Source of the DNA: Lachnospiraceae bacterium
GTDB taxonomy: Bacteria; Bacillota; Clostridia; Oscillospirales; Ruminococcaceae
DNA: 53,390 bases
Reading direction: 5' to 3'
Assembly (NCBI GenBank): GCA_023664705.1
Contig: JAMPFE010000001.1
Coordinates: forward strand, 1-53,390
The position numbers and the translations under genes are program-made. The notes below the pieces were generated by a model that did no database searches, was not told where the DNA came from, and saw only the letters and a list, made by a program, of their open reading frames with translations. Of the stretch, positions 7,485-14,162 are shown in pieces. The stretch's first letter is position 1. Every line of letters starts with the position of its first letter.

Positions 7485-8902
7485 ACGCGATAGAGCTGAA
7501 AGACGTGTCCTTCATCTACGAGGGGTACGAAGCGCCGATACTTTGCGGCGCAAACTTTTCTGTGGAATACGGCGAGGTCGCGCTGCTGTCGGGATTTTCG
7601 GGCGAGGGAAAAAGCACGGTGCTGTCGCTTATCGCGGGGATAATTCCCAACGTCACGCCCGGGGAGGTCTCGGGCGAGGTTCTTATCGGCGGCGAGAGCA
7701 TTAACGGAAAAAGGCTCGGCGACGTCTGCCGAAGGGTCGGCGTGGTGCTGCAGAACGCGGAGTCGCAGATAATTCAGCAGACAGTGGAGGACGAAATAGC
7801 TTTCGGGTGCGAAAATTTCGCGTTCTCAAAAGAAAAGATCGCGGAACGTATTCGGCTTTCGTGCGGGAAAATGAAATTGCAGCCGCAGTGGAAAACGCGA
7901 ACGCTCTCGGGCGGGCAGAAGCAGCGTCTGATGACCGCCGCGACCCTTGCCACGGAGCAGAAGATACTCGTCCTTGACGAGCCGCTCGCCAACCTCGACA
8001 AGGACGGCGCGGAGCTGCTGATGAGCTCTCTGCGCGCGCTCGCGGAAAGCGGATACGCCGTTCTGGTGGCGGAGCACCGCTTGGATATGGTGCTGCCGTA
8101 TGTGGATTCCGTGTGGTGCATTCGCGACAAAAAGCTCTCGCGCGTCGAAAACAAGCGCGAATATCTCGATTCACAGGCGCGCTTGATACAAGACAAGTGC
8201 CGTAAACGGGCGGAAAATTCGGCGGCTTTCGAGATACGGGGTCTCGGGTTTTCGGCAGGCGGACGGGAAATTCTGAAGGACGTTTCCTTCGACGTTCAAA
8301 AGGGCGAGCGGCTGCTTCTTCTGGGGGAAAACGGCTGCGGCAAAACGACGCTCATGCGCCTGACCGCGCGGCTTTGCAAGCCGACAAAGGGGACGATCGC
8401 GCAATACATCGACGAGAAACTGGGGCAAAAACCGAACGGCAGTAAAGCGTGGTTTAAAAAGGTGGGCGTAGTCTACCAGAACCCCAATTATCAGCTTTTT
8501 ATGTCGACCGTGAGGGACGAGATAGCCTACAACGCCGCGTCGCCCGAGTACGCGGACGAGATAACGGAGCGGTTTCGGCTCTCGCATTTGGCGGAGCGGC
8601 ATCCGCAGTCGCTCTCCGAGGGGCAGAAGCGGCGCGTTTCCATTGCGGCAGTCGCGGCGGCAAAGCCCGAGGTGCTGCTCCTCGACGAGCCGACCGTCGG
8701 GCAGGACTACACGGGGCTTGCCGAAATGGTTGAGATCCTGAACGATATTCACGAGCGGACGGGAAATACGATGATAACCGTCACGCACGATATGCGCTGC
8801 GCCGAGGCGCTTTGCGACCGCGCCGTCGTCATCGAAAACGGTGTCGTTTCCGCCGAGGGCGGTAAGGAGCTGGCGCATCGGTATTTTTACGGCAACGAAT
8901 AA
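7481..8902 (+). CDS. ECF transporter ATPase, two fused ABC domains
   Basis: A 473-residue protein with two ATPase domains in one chain. First: Walker A GFSGEGKST (near 38), LSGGQKQRL, LVLDEPLAN. Second: Walker A GENGCGKTT (near 285), a variant signature LSEGQKRRV, LLLDEPTVGQ. Fusion of EcfA and EcfA' is common in dedicated systems. The ATG at 7481 overlaps the EcfT stop; the reading frame stays open far upstream but the protein motif begins at MNAIELKDVSFIYEG, so this start is preferred. Confidence 0.92.
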   Translation: MNAIELKDVSFIYEGYEAPILCGANFSVEYGEVALLSGFSGEGKSTVLSLIAGIIPNVTPGEVSGEVLIGGESINGKRLGDVCRRVGVVLQNAESQIIQQTVEDEIAFGCENFAFSKEKIAERIRLSCGKMKLQPQWKTRTLSGGQKQRLMTAATLATEQKILVLDEPLANLDKDGAELLMSSLRALAESGYAVLVAEHRLDMVLPYVDSVWCIRDKKLSRVENKREYLDSQARLIQDKCRKRAENSAAFEIRGLGFSAGGREILKDVSFDVQKGERLLLLGENGCGKTTLMRLTARLCKPTKGTIAQYIDEKLGQKPNGSKAWFKKVGVVYQNPNYQLFMSTVRDEIAYNAASPEYADEITERFRLSHLAERHPQSLSEGQKRRVSIAAVAAAKPEVLLLDEPTVGQDYTGLAEMVEILNDIHERTGNTMITVTHDMRCAEALCDRAVVIENGVVSAEGGKELAHRYFYGNE

Positions 8903-8936
8903 TTCGACCGTGCTTACTGTAATAGGGGGATAAATT

Positions 8937-9575
8937 ATGAGCGACCGCATTGAAATTTTGGACGGCGGCAAAAAGATGATTTTGATAAAAAAGACTGCCG
9001 CGGAAATCCTCGGCGAGACCGAAACGGAGCGCGTGTGGGAAACGGCTCGGGAAAATCTGAGGGAGCTCCTTGCGCGCTATCGGAATATCCCGCCGAAAGA
9101 GCGGCGGCATACGGATCTGATTTTCCCGCATATCGCGGTTTACAAGGCGCTGCTCGAAAATCACGGCACCGCCGCAATGGAAATTATGGAAAAGGGCGAG
9201 GCTGTTTCCGCACGGGAAGCCGCGAAAAAATTTCAGGGCACGGTCGGGCTGCCGTTCGGGAAAAAGCTTTTCCTCAAGGGCTTCGCGGCGGGGTGCAAGT
9301 CGGGCTTCGGCGAGGACGCGGGCTTTAAACACGTCGTTTTTGACGCAAATTCGCGGCGCTATAAAATGGACGTCACCGCCTGCCCTTACGTGAAATACTG
9401 CAGCGCCGAGGGCTGCGCGGAGCTCGTTCACATATTCTGCGACAACGACGTTTACGCGTACGGTCATCTCGACGGAATAATTTTTGAAAGAACGCAGACG
9501 CTGGGCACGGGCGGCGAAAAATGCGACTTTCTCTTGTACTTAGGCGATAAAACTTTGAAAGGAAAACAACAATGA
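8937..9575 (+). CDS. L-2-amino-thiazoline-4-carboxylate hydrolase-like protein
   Basis: A 212-residue protein with the conserved pattern of the ATC hydrolase family: CPYVKYCSAEGCAELVHIFC, then the end motif RTQTLGTGGEKCDF. In Pseudomonas the enzyme opens an aminothiazoline ring on the way to L-cysteine, but most relatives are uncharacterised. Here it lies 34 bp behind the ECF ATPase, with GGGGG before its ATG, and overlaps the next gene by ATGA. A link to a thiazoline-containing ligand of the transporters is attractive but speculative. Confidence 0.78.
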   Translation: MSDRIEILDGGKKMILIKKTAAEILGETETERVWETARENLRELLARYRNIPPKERRHTDLIFPHIAVYKALLENHGTAAMEIMEKGEAVSAREAAKKFQGTVGLPFGKKLFLKGFAAGCKSGFGEDAGFKHVVFDANSRRYKMDVTACPYVKYCSAEGCAELVHIFCDNDVYAYGHLDGIIFERTQTLGTGGEKCDFLLYLGDKTLKGKQQ

Positions 9576-10288
9576 AAAGCGAATTTAACAGAATAGGGAT
9601 CTCGGACGAGCTCAATATCCCGAGAATAAAGCACCTTTTGAAAATAGGATTTTTCGCGGCGTTTCTGGTGCTCGCGGGAGATATTCTGATAGGTTACGGC
9701 GCGGCGGATTCGGAGATCTCGGGGATCCCCGCAACGTTCGCGAGGTATCTTTCCGTATCCGACGGCAGGCTTTTTTGGGCGGCGCTCTTGGGAATGATAG
9801 GAATACCGCTCGAGTGTTTGTGCTATTTCGCGGTATATCGGCTGATTGCGCCGAAAAGCCCGAAATACGCGCACGCGTACCGCGCGGGTATCTTCGGGAG
9901 CCTGATATTCGGCGCGTGCGGCGTTCACGTGCCGTGCAGCGCGGCGGTGTATTTTCTCAAAAAAATGTACGCGCAAAACCCCGACACGGCGCTTGACGAG
10001 GCGCTGAAATTTATCCTGTATTTTATGCTCCCCGCGACGGCCGTGTTTCTGATTTTCTTTTTCATATTGAATATCACGCAGATAGCGGCGTTCGCTAAGG
10101 GCTTGACGCCGCTCCCGAAACGAGCTTGGACATTCAACGTCCTGTTCGGGCTGTTGGCGGCGGCGATTTTCAAATTGCCGAATTTGCCGCTTACCAACGG
10201 TCTTGCCGCGGGGTGGATAAGTCTTGGAAATCTGTGGACTTTCGGCGGTCTGCTGGTCATGGTTAAAAGCGGCGAGGTGCGGAAATGA
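9572..10288 (+). CDS. Multi-pass membrane protein, DUF6796-like
   Basis: A 238-residue protein with about six or seven hydrophobic segments and a short polar N-terminus. The pattern GYGA..., the helix rich in glycine around GVHVPCSAAVYFL and the ending KSGEVRK resemble the DUF6796/membrane-protein families of Clostridia. No catalytic motif is visible. It overlaps both neighbours (ATGA at each end), so it belongs to the same transcript as the ATC hydrolase-like gene. Function unknown. Confidence 0.7.
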   Translation: MKSEFNRIGISDELNIPRIKHLLKIGFFAAFLVLAGDILIGYGAADSEISGIPATFARYLSVSDGRLFWAALLGMIGIPLECLCYFAVYRLIAPKSPKYAHAYRAGIFGSLIFGACGVHVPCSAAVYFLKKMYAQNPDTALDEALKFILYFMLPATAVFLIFFFILNITQIAAFAKGLTPLPKRAWTFNVLFGLLAAAIFKLPNLPLTNGLAAGWISLGNLWTFGGLLVMVKSGEVRK

Positions 10289-10779
10289 ATTTACCCGTTG
10301 TGATTTTAGAGGGCTTGATACTGTGCTTCCTTCTGTGGCTGATGTGTTATATCGGAATACGCAACGGCGCGGTCGGAATGGCGCATTTTTACGAAAAAAA
10401 CGTCCAAAAAAGAGCCGTGGAGCTGGGGCTCACCACCGAGAAAAAAATAAAGCGCCGCTCTGTGATTTTCTCGACGGTCGGGCTGATTTTGTACTTCGGC
10501 TACATCATCGCCGCCGTGTATCTCGTAAACGGCGCGCGCGGCTTTGTACGGGGCTTTCTGCAGTCGCTGATAATCATTATGATAATGGGCGTTTTCGACA
10601 AACTGGTCATCGAAACGCTCTGGGTCGAGCACGGGAAAGCGTGGATAATCCCCGGGACGGAGGATCTGCGCCCGTATATCCCGCTGAAAACTCACGTCAA
10701 AAAATGGCTCACGACGCTTGTCGTTTATCCGATCTCCGTCGCGCTCATCGCGTGGATAATGTCGTTGATTTTGAAATAG
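10285..10779 (+). CDS. Small multi-pass membrane protein, unknown
   Basis: A 164-residue protein with four likely membrane helices (about 5-25, 60-82, 88-108, 143-162) and a basic cytoplasmic loop (TTEKKIKRRS). It starts in an ATGA overlap with the preceding membrane protein, which suggests that the two act together. I do not recognise the family. Confidence 0.7.
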   Translation: MNLPVVILEGLILCFLLWLMCYIGIRNGAVGMAHFYEKNVQKRAVELGLTTEKKIKRRSVIFSTVGLILYFGYIIAAVYLVNGARGFVRGFLQSLIIIMIMGVFDKLVIETLWVEHGKAWIIPGTEDLRPYIPLKTHVKKWLTTLVVYPISVALIAWIMSLILK

Positions 10780-10788
10780 GGTGATGAA

Positions 10789-11376
10789 ATGATAAAGGTC
10801 GAAAACAAAACCGCGTCCGAAATCGCCGAGCTCGGCAGGAAAATCGGCGAGGCGTTCGCCGCGGAAAACGGCGGCATCGCGTCGTCGCTGACAAAAGAAC
10901 ATATCGTCAAATTCTTTGAGATAATGACGGAATGTTATTACAGAGCGGGCGTGCTTTATTCAACCGAAAACGGCGAGGGCTATCTCGCTTTTTGGGAGAA
11001 AAATTCCAAGCCTGCGTTTCGGCACACGCTGCATATGATAAAGCGGCTCCTAAGCGAAATGCCGTTAAAAGCCGTCTTGGCGGTCTCGCAGAGCGGCAGC
11101 GCGCATTTCGAGAAGCTTTTCAAAAAGGAAAAGAATTACATCGCCGTTTCCATGGTGGTCGTGCTGCGGGAATTTCAAGGCCGCGGCTTTATGCATAAGG
11201 TTCTGGAGCTGCCCTTTTCCGAAGCGGACAAGAAAAATATTTACTGCGTTCTCGACACCGACACGGAGCTTAAAGCGAAAAAATACACGCGCTGCGGCAT
11301 GAAGATCGCGGGCAGGAAAAAGCTGAAAAACAACGTTACTTTATACGCGCTGGCATACCGTAACTCACAGTTGTAA
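10789..11376 (+). CDS. GNAT-family N-acetyltransferase
   Basis: A 195-residue protein whose second half has the GNAT acetyl-CoA pattern: a beta strand SMVVVLREFQGRGF followed by MHKVLELPF, then YCVLDTDTELKAKKYTRCGMKIAG. It follows the membrane-protein pair by 9 bp and is probably the last gene of the long operon. The acceptor substrate cannot be predicted. Confidence 0.75.
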   Translation: MIKVENKTASEIAELGRKIGEAFAAENGGIASSLTKEHIVKFFEIMTECYYRAGVLYSTENGEGYLAFWEKNSKPAFRHTLHMIKRLLSEMPLKAVLAVSQSGSAHFEKLFKKEKNYIAVSMVVVLREFQGRGFMHKVLELPFSEADKKNIYCVLDTDTELKAKKYTRCGMKIAGRKKLKNNVTLYALAYRNSQL

Positions 11377-11391
11377 CTCTTGACATTCCAA
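11371..11391 (+). promoter_or_regulatory. Rrf2 operator 1, TTGTAA-N9-TTCCAA
   Basis: A 21-bp dyad overlapping the -35 of the Rrf2 gene's promoter. Two more copies with arms TTGTAA/TTACAA and the same 9-bp spacing precede the ywnB-like gene. Placement suggests autorepression. Confidence 0.7.
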
Positions 11392-11408
11392 CGATATTGT
11401 GCTATAAT
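11380..11408 (+). promoter_or_regulatory. Promoter of the Rrf2 regulator gene
   Basis: TTGACA (11380-11385), 17 bp, TATAAT (11403-11408), with the -35 inside the operator dyad. Confidence 0.88.
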
Positions 11409-11441
11409 TAAGCAAAAGCACGGAAAGCAAGGAGAAATAAA

Positions 11442-11888
11442 ATGCGAATATCAAGCAGATTTACAATAGCAATACACATTTTTTCCTGTATCGACGCCTT
11501 TGAAGGGGAGCACAAAATAACGAGCGAGTTTTTAGCGGGGAGCGTCAACGTCAATCCCGTCATAATACGCAAGCTGTTGTCGCAGCTGAAAGCCGCGGGG
11601 CTTGTGACCGTTCAGCGCGGGAGCGGCGGCGCGTCCGTTGCCAAGCCCTTGGAGCAAATAACGTTTCTGGACGTGTATAACGCGGTGGAGTGCGTCGAGG
11701 ACGGCGAGCTTTTCCACTTCCACGAGCACCCCAACGCGGACTGCCCCGTCGGGCGCAATATCCACCGCGCCCTCGACGGAAAGCTGGAGCGCGTTCAGGA
11801 CGCAATGGAACGGGAAATGGAAAAAATCACCATCGCCGACGTTATCGAGGATACCCGAAAGTATATCTCCGAGGAACACCGAATATAA
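11442..11888 (+). CDS. Rrf2-family transcriptional regulator, YwnA-like
   Basis: A 148-residue winged-helix repressor: MRISSRFTIAIHIF at the start and the recognition part VNVNPVIIRKLLSQLKAAGLV. Its cysteines (16, 84, 101) do not have the three-cysteine spacing of iron-sulfur Rrf2 members such as IscR; C101 in ADCPVGRNI is in the redox-type position. In Bacillus, ywnA sits beside ywnB; here a ywnB-like gene follows with a matching promoter and operators, so it is the probable target. The Shine-Dalgarno is AAGGAG. Confidence 0.88.
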   Translation: MRISSRFTIAIHIFSCIDAFEGEHKITSEFLAGSVNVNPVIIRKLLSQLKAAGLVTVQRGSGGASVAKPLEQITFLDVYNAVECVEDGELFHFHEHPNADCPVGRNIHRALDGKLERVQDAMEREMEKITIADVIEDTRKYISEEHRI

Positions 11889-11889
11889 C

Positions 11890-11923
11890 AGCCGTGTACT
11901 AAAATGCGCACGGCTTGCTTTTT
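11890..11923 (+). terminator. Terminator after the Rrf2 gene
   Basis: AGCCGTG pairs with CACGGCT, followed by TGCTTTTT. It separates the regulator from its target gene, so each has its own promoter. Confidence 0.8.
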
Positions 11924-11955
11924 AGCCGAATTGTGAAAATCGTGTGAAATTTTCG

Positions 11956-11976
11956 TTGTAACTATTGACATTACAA
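11956..11976 (+). promoter_or_regulatory. Rrf2 operator 2, TTGTAA-N9-TTACAA
   Basis: A perfect 6-bp-arm dyad overlapping the -35 of the downstream promoter, with the same geometry as operator 1. Confidence 0.75.
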
Positions 11977-11993
11977 TCGCAATGTGCTATAAT
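11965..11993 (+). promoter_or_regulatory. Promoter of the ywnB-like gene
   Basis: TTGACA (11965-11970), 17 bp, TATAAT (11988-11993). The promoter closely copies that of the Rrf2 gene. Confidence 0.88.
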
Positions 11994-11997
11994 GCAA

Positions 11998-12018
11998 TTG
12001 TAACAACGAAAGTTACAA
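11998..12018 (+). promoter_or_regulatory. Rrf2 operator 3, TTGTAA-N9-TTACAA
   Basis: A third dyad just downstream of the -10. Two operators flanking the -10 would give tighter repression of the target than of the regulator. Confidence 0.72.
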
Positions 12019-12048
12019 CAAAACATTTTAATTTACGGAGGTATTCAC

Positions 12049-12678
12049 ATGAAATTAGCGGTAGTTTGCGCAAACGGAAAAGCGGGGCGCTTGATAGTCA
12101 AGGAGGCGGCGGACAGAGGTCTGGACGTTACCGCCGTGGTACGGGGCGAAAACAAAACCGTTGCCGAAAAGGCGATCCAAAAGGATTTGTTCGATTTGAC
12201 GGCAGCCGACCTCGAGAGCTTTGACGCGGTGGTCGACGCTTTCGGCGCGTGGGCGGAGGAGGAGCTTCCCAACCACAGCAAGTCCCTGAAGCACCTGTGC
12301 GACGCCCTCTCGGGCACGGAAACGCGTCTGCTGGTGGTCGGCGGCGCGGGCAGCCTCTACGTAAATCCCGAGCATACGGCGGTCGTGTCCGACGGCGCGG
12401 ATTTCCCAGCGGCGTTCCTGCCGCTCGCCAAGGCGCAGGGCAGGGCTCTCGCGGAGCTCCGCGAAAGAAGCGACGTCCGCTGGACGTTCATCAGCCCCGC
12501 AGGCGATTTCCAAGCGGACGGAGAGCGCACGGGCGAATACATTCTCGCGGGCGAGGAGCTCACGCTCAACAGCCGCGGCGAGAGCGTCATCAGCTACGCC
12601 GATTACGCGATAGCAATGGTCGACGAAATAACGCGCGGCAATCATATCGGGCAGCGCATCAGCGTGGTAAGAAAGTAA
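12049..12678 (+). CDS. NAD(P)-binding oxidoreductase, YwnB/NmrA-like
   Basis: A 209-residue atypical short-chain dehydrogenase. The nucleotide-binding loop is CANGKAG (a variant of GxxGxxG) right after the first strand, followed by VVGGAGSLYV and the WTFISPAG segment typical of YwnB-like proteins. A good ACGGAGG site precedes the ATG. With its Rrf2/YwnA-like regulator next door this forms the same pair as Bacillus ywnAB, which suggests a role in a redox or electrophile stress response. Confidence 0.85.
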   Translation: MKLAVVCANGKAGRLIVKEAADRGLDVTAVVRGENKTVAEKAIQKDLFDLTAADLESFDAVVDAFGAWAEEELPNHSKSLKHLCDALSGTETRLLVVGGAGSLYVNPEHTAVVSDGADFPAAFLPLAKAQGRALAELRERSDVRWTFISPAGDFQADGERTGEYILAGEELTLNSRGESVISYADYAIAMVDEITRGNHIGQRISVVRK

Positions 12679-12702
12679 TTTTCAAAATACGGGGGTGGGG
12701 GC

Positions 12703-13476
12703 ATGACGCAAGCCGAAAAAAGAGCGTTTCTGATAAAAGAGCTGCTGCGCGAACAGCCGAGATACCAAAATACGGAAATACCGCAGAACGCTTGGGAGCA
12801 GCGGAGTTTGCTCCGCTCCCTGTTCAATGTCCGTATGCCCGCGCCCGCCGACGATGAGTTTTTGAGGGTTCAGGACGAATATCTCCAAGCCGAGACCGCC
12901 GAAAAGGGCGTTACCGACGTCGACGACCTTACGCCGATATGCGGGGATATATACCTCTGGCAGGGATACATCACGACCCTGAAATGCGGCGCGATAGTCA
13001 ACGCGGCGAACAGTCGTCTGCTCGGCTGCTTTTGCCCTTGCCACGGCTGCATCGACAACGCCATTCACACATTCGCGGGCGTGCAGCTCAGAGCCGCCTG
13101 CGCCGAGCTTATGGCAAAGCAGGGTCACGAGGAACCGACGGGCTGCGCGAAAATAACTCCCGCATACAATCTTCCGTGCGAATACGTTCTGCATACCGTG
13201 GGTCCCATAATCAACGGCAGATTAACTAAAAAAGACGAGGAGCTTCTCGCGTCATGCTACCGCTCATGCTTGAAGCTTGCCGAGGAAAACGAAATTACAA
13301 GCGTCGCCTTCTGCTGCATTTCAACGGGCGAGTTTCACTTCCCGAACGAAAGAGCCGCGGAGATCGCCGTTGAAACGGTGAAGGAATTCAAGCGTGCAAG
13401 CCAAAGCAAAATGAGGGTGATATTCAATGTTTTCAAGGAACTCGACCTGCAAATCTACCGTGAATTGCTCGGATAA
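12703..13476 (+). CDS. Zinc-containing macrodomain protein (ADP-ribosyl hydrolase)
   Basis: A 257-residue protein. An N-terminal helical part (1-75) is followed by a macrodomain with NAANSRLLGCFCPCHGCID, the cysteine/histidine zinc loop that marks the Zn-macro class known from Staphylococcus and Streptococcus, then the ADP-ribose loop CISTGEFHFP. These enzymes remove ADP-ribose from proteins. It follows the ywnB-like gene by 24 bp with a G-rich ribosome site, so it may share the stress-induced transcript. No sirtuin or lipoylation genes lie next to it, unlike the Staphylococcus operon. Confidence 0.88.
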   Translation: MTQAEKRAFLIKELLREQPRYQNTEIPQNAWEQRSLLRSLFNVRMPAPADDEFLRVQDEYLQAETAEKGVTDVDDLTPICGDIYLWQGYITTLKCGAIVNAANSRLLGCFCPCHGCIDNAIHTFAGVQLRAACAELMAKQGHEEPTGCAKITPAYNLPCEYVLHTVGPIINGRLTKKDEELLASCYRSCLKLAEENEITSVAFCCISTGEFHFPNERAAEIAVETVKEFKRASQSKMRVIFNVFKELDLQIYRELLG

Positions 13477-13575
13477 TATCGGGCTGCGCTTTCCCGTACA
13501 GCGCCCGCATTTTACAATAAATGTCAATCCGCGCGGCTCTTCACGCGCCAAAATTAAAAAAGTTTCAAAAACCCC

Positions 13576-13604
13576 TTTACAAATCGGAAAAAATATGATA
13601 TAAT
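13576..13604 (+). promoter_or_regulatory. Promoter of rpsO
   Basis: TTTACA (13576-13581), 17 bp, TATAAT (13599-13604), about 120 bp before the gene. Confidence 0.85.
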
Positions 13605-13610
13605 ACATAT

Positions 13611-13724
13611 GTTGTGCAATTCCGCACAAAACAGCTTCCGTTTTCACGGACAGCGGATACCGCTCCAAAGGAGAAACACCAAGTCCCTGTGCTGTGATAA
13701 CGGAGAAATTTCAAGAGGTGTAAT
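13611..13724 (+). promoter_or_regulatory. Structured leader of rpsO, possible S15 autoregulation site
   Basis: The leader forms a TTGTGC...GCACAA hairpin followed by paired segments around CGTTTTCACGGACAGCGGATACCGC. S15 represses its own mRNA in many bacteria through such leaders, but I cannot match this to a particular leader family. The ribosome site is AAGAGGTG. Confidence 0.45.
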
Positions 13725-13991
13725 ATGTTAAGAAAAGAAGAAAAAACAGCGGTTATCGAAGCTAACCGCAAGCACGAAAACGACACGGGCTCGCCCGAGG
13801 TACAGATCGCTATCCTCACCAAGAGGATAAACGACCTCACCGAGCACATCAAGGTTCACAAGAAGGATCACCACTCCACGCGCGGACTTCTGAAAATGGT
13901 CGGCCGCAGAAGAAATCTGCTCAACTATCTCCAGAAAAAGGACATCGAGCGCTACCGCGCCATCGTCGCAAAGCTCGGCTTGCGTAAGTAA
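13725..13991 (+). CDS. rpsO: 30S ribosomal protein S15
   Basis: An 88-residue protein of the usual family length. Conserved segments: NDTGSPEVQIAILTKRI, HKKDHHSTRGLLKMVGRRR and LLNYLQKKD. It binds 16S rRNA early in assembly of the small-subunit platform. It precedes pnp, the usual order in many bacteria, but a terminator separates the two here. Confidence 0.98.
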   Translation: MLRKEEKTAVIEANRKHENDTGSPEVQIAILTKRINDLTEHIKVHKKDHHSTRGLLKMVGRRRNLLNYLQKKDIERYRAIVAKLGLRK

Positions 13992-13999
13992 TTGACCGT

Positions 14000-14032
14000 A
14001 AAGGGGCAGGAGAGCGCTTTTCTGCCCTTTTT
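14000..14032 (+). terminator. Terminator between rpsO and pnp
   Basis: AAAGGGGCAG pairs with CTGCCCTTTTT around an 11- to 12-nt loop. Confidence 0.85.
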
Positions 14033-14162
14033 CGCGTGCGCAACGAAGGTCGATGTCTGCATAAAATTGAGCCTCCGCGGAAAATAAAGCGGACGCTGAC
14101 TTTTTTGCAGAATGTCGGTGCCTTCACAGCTTATAATGATTATGAAAGGAAAAGACAAAGCA

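Noticed and set aside
13640..13700. preQ1-II-like stretch (GCGGATACCGC followed by AAAGGAGAA) in the rpsO leader
   Set aside because: Only a short local resemblance; the gene is rpsO, not a queuosine gene, and preQ1-II is known from Lactobacillales.
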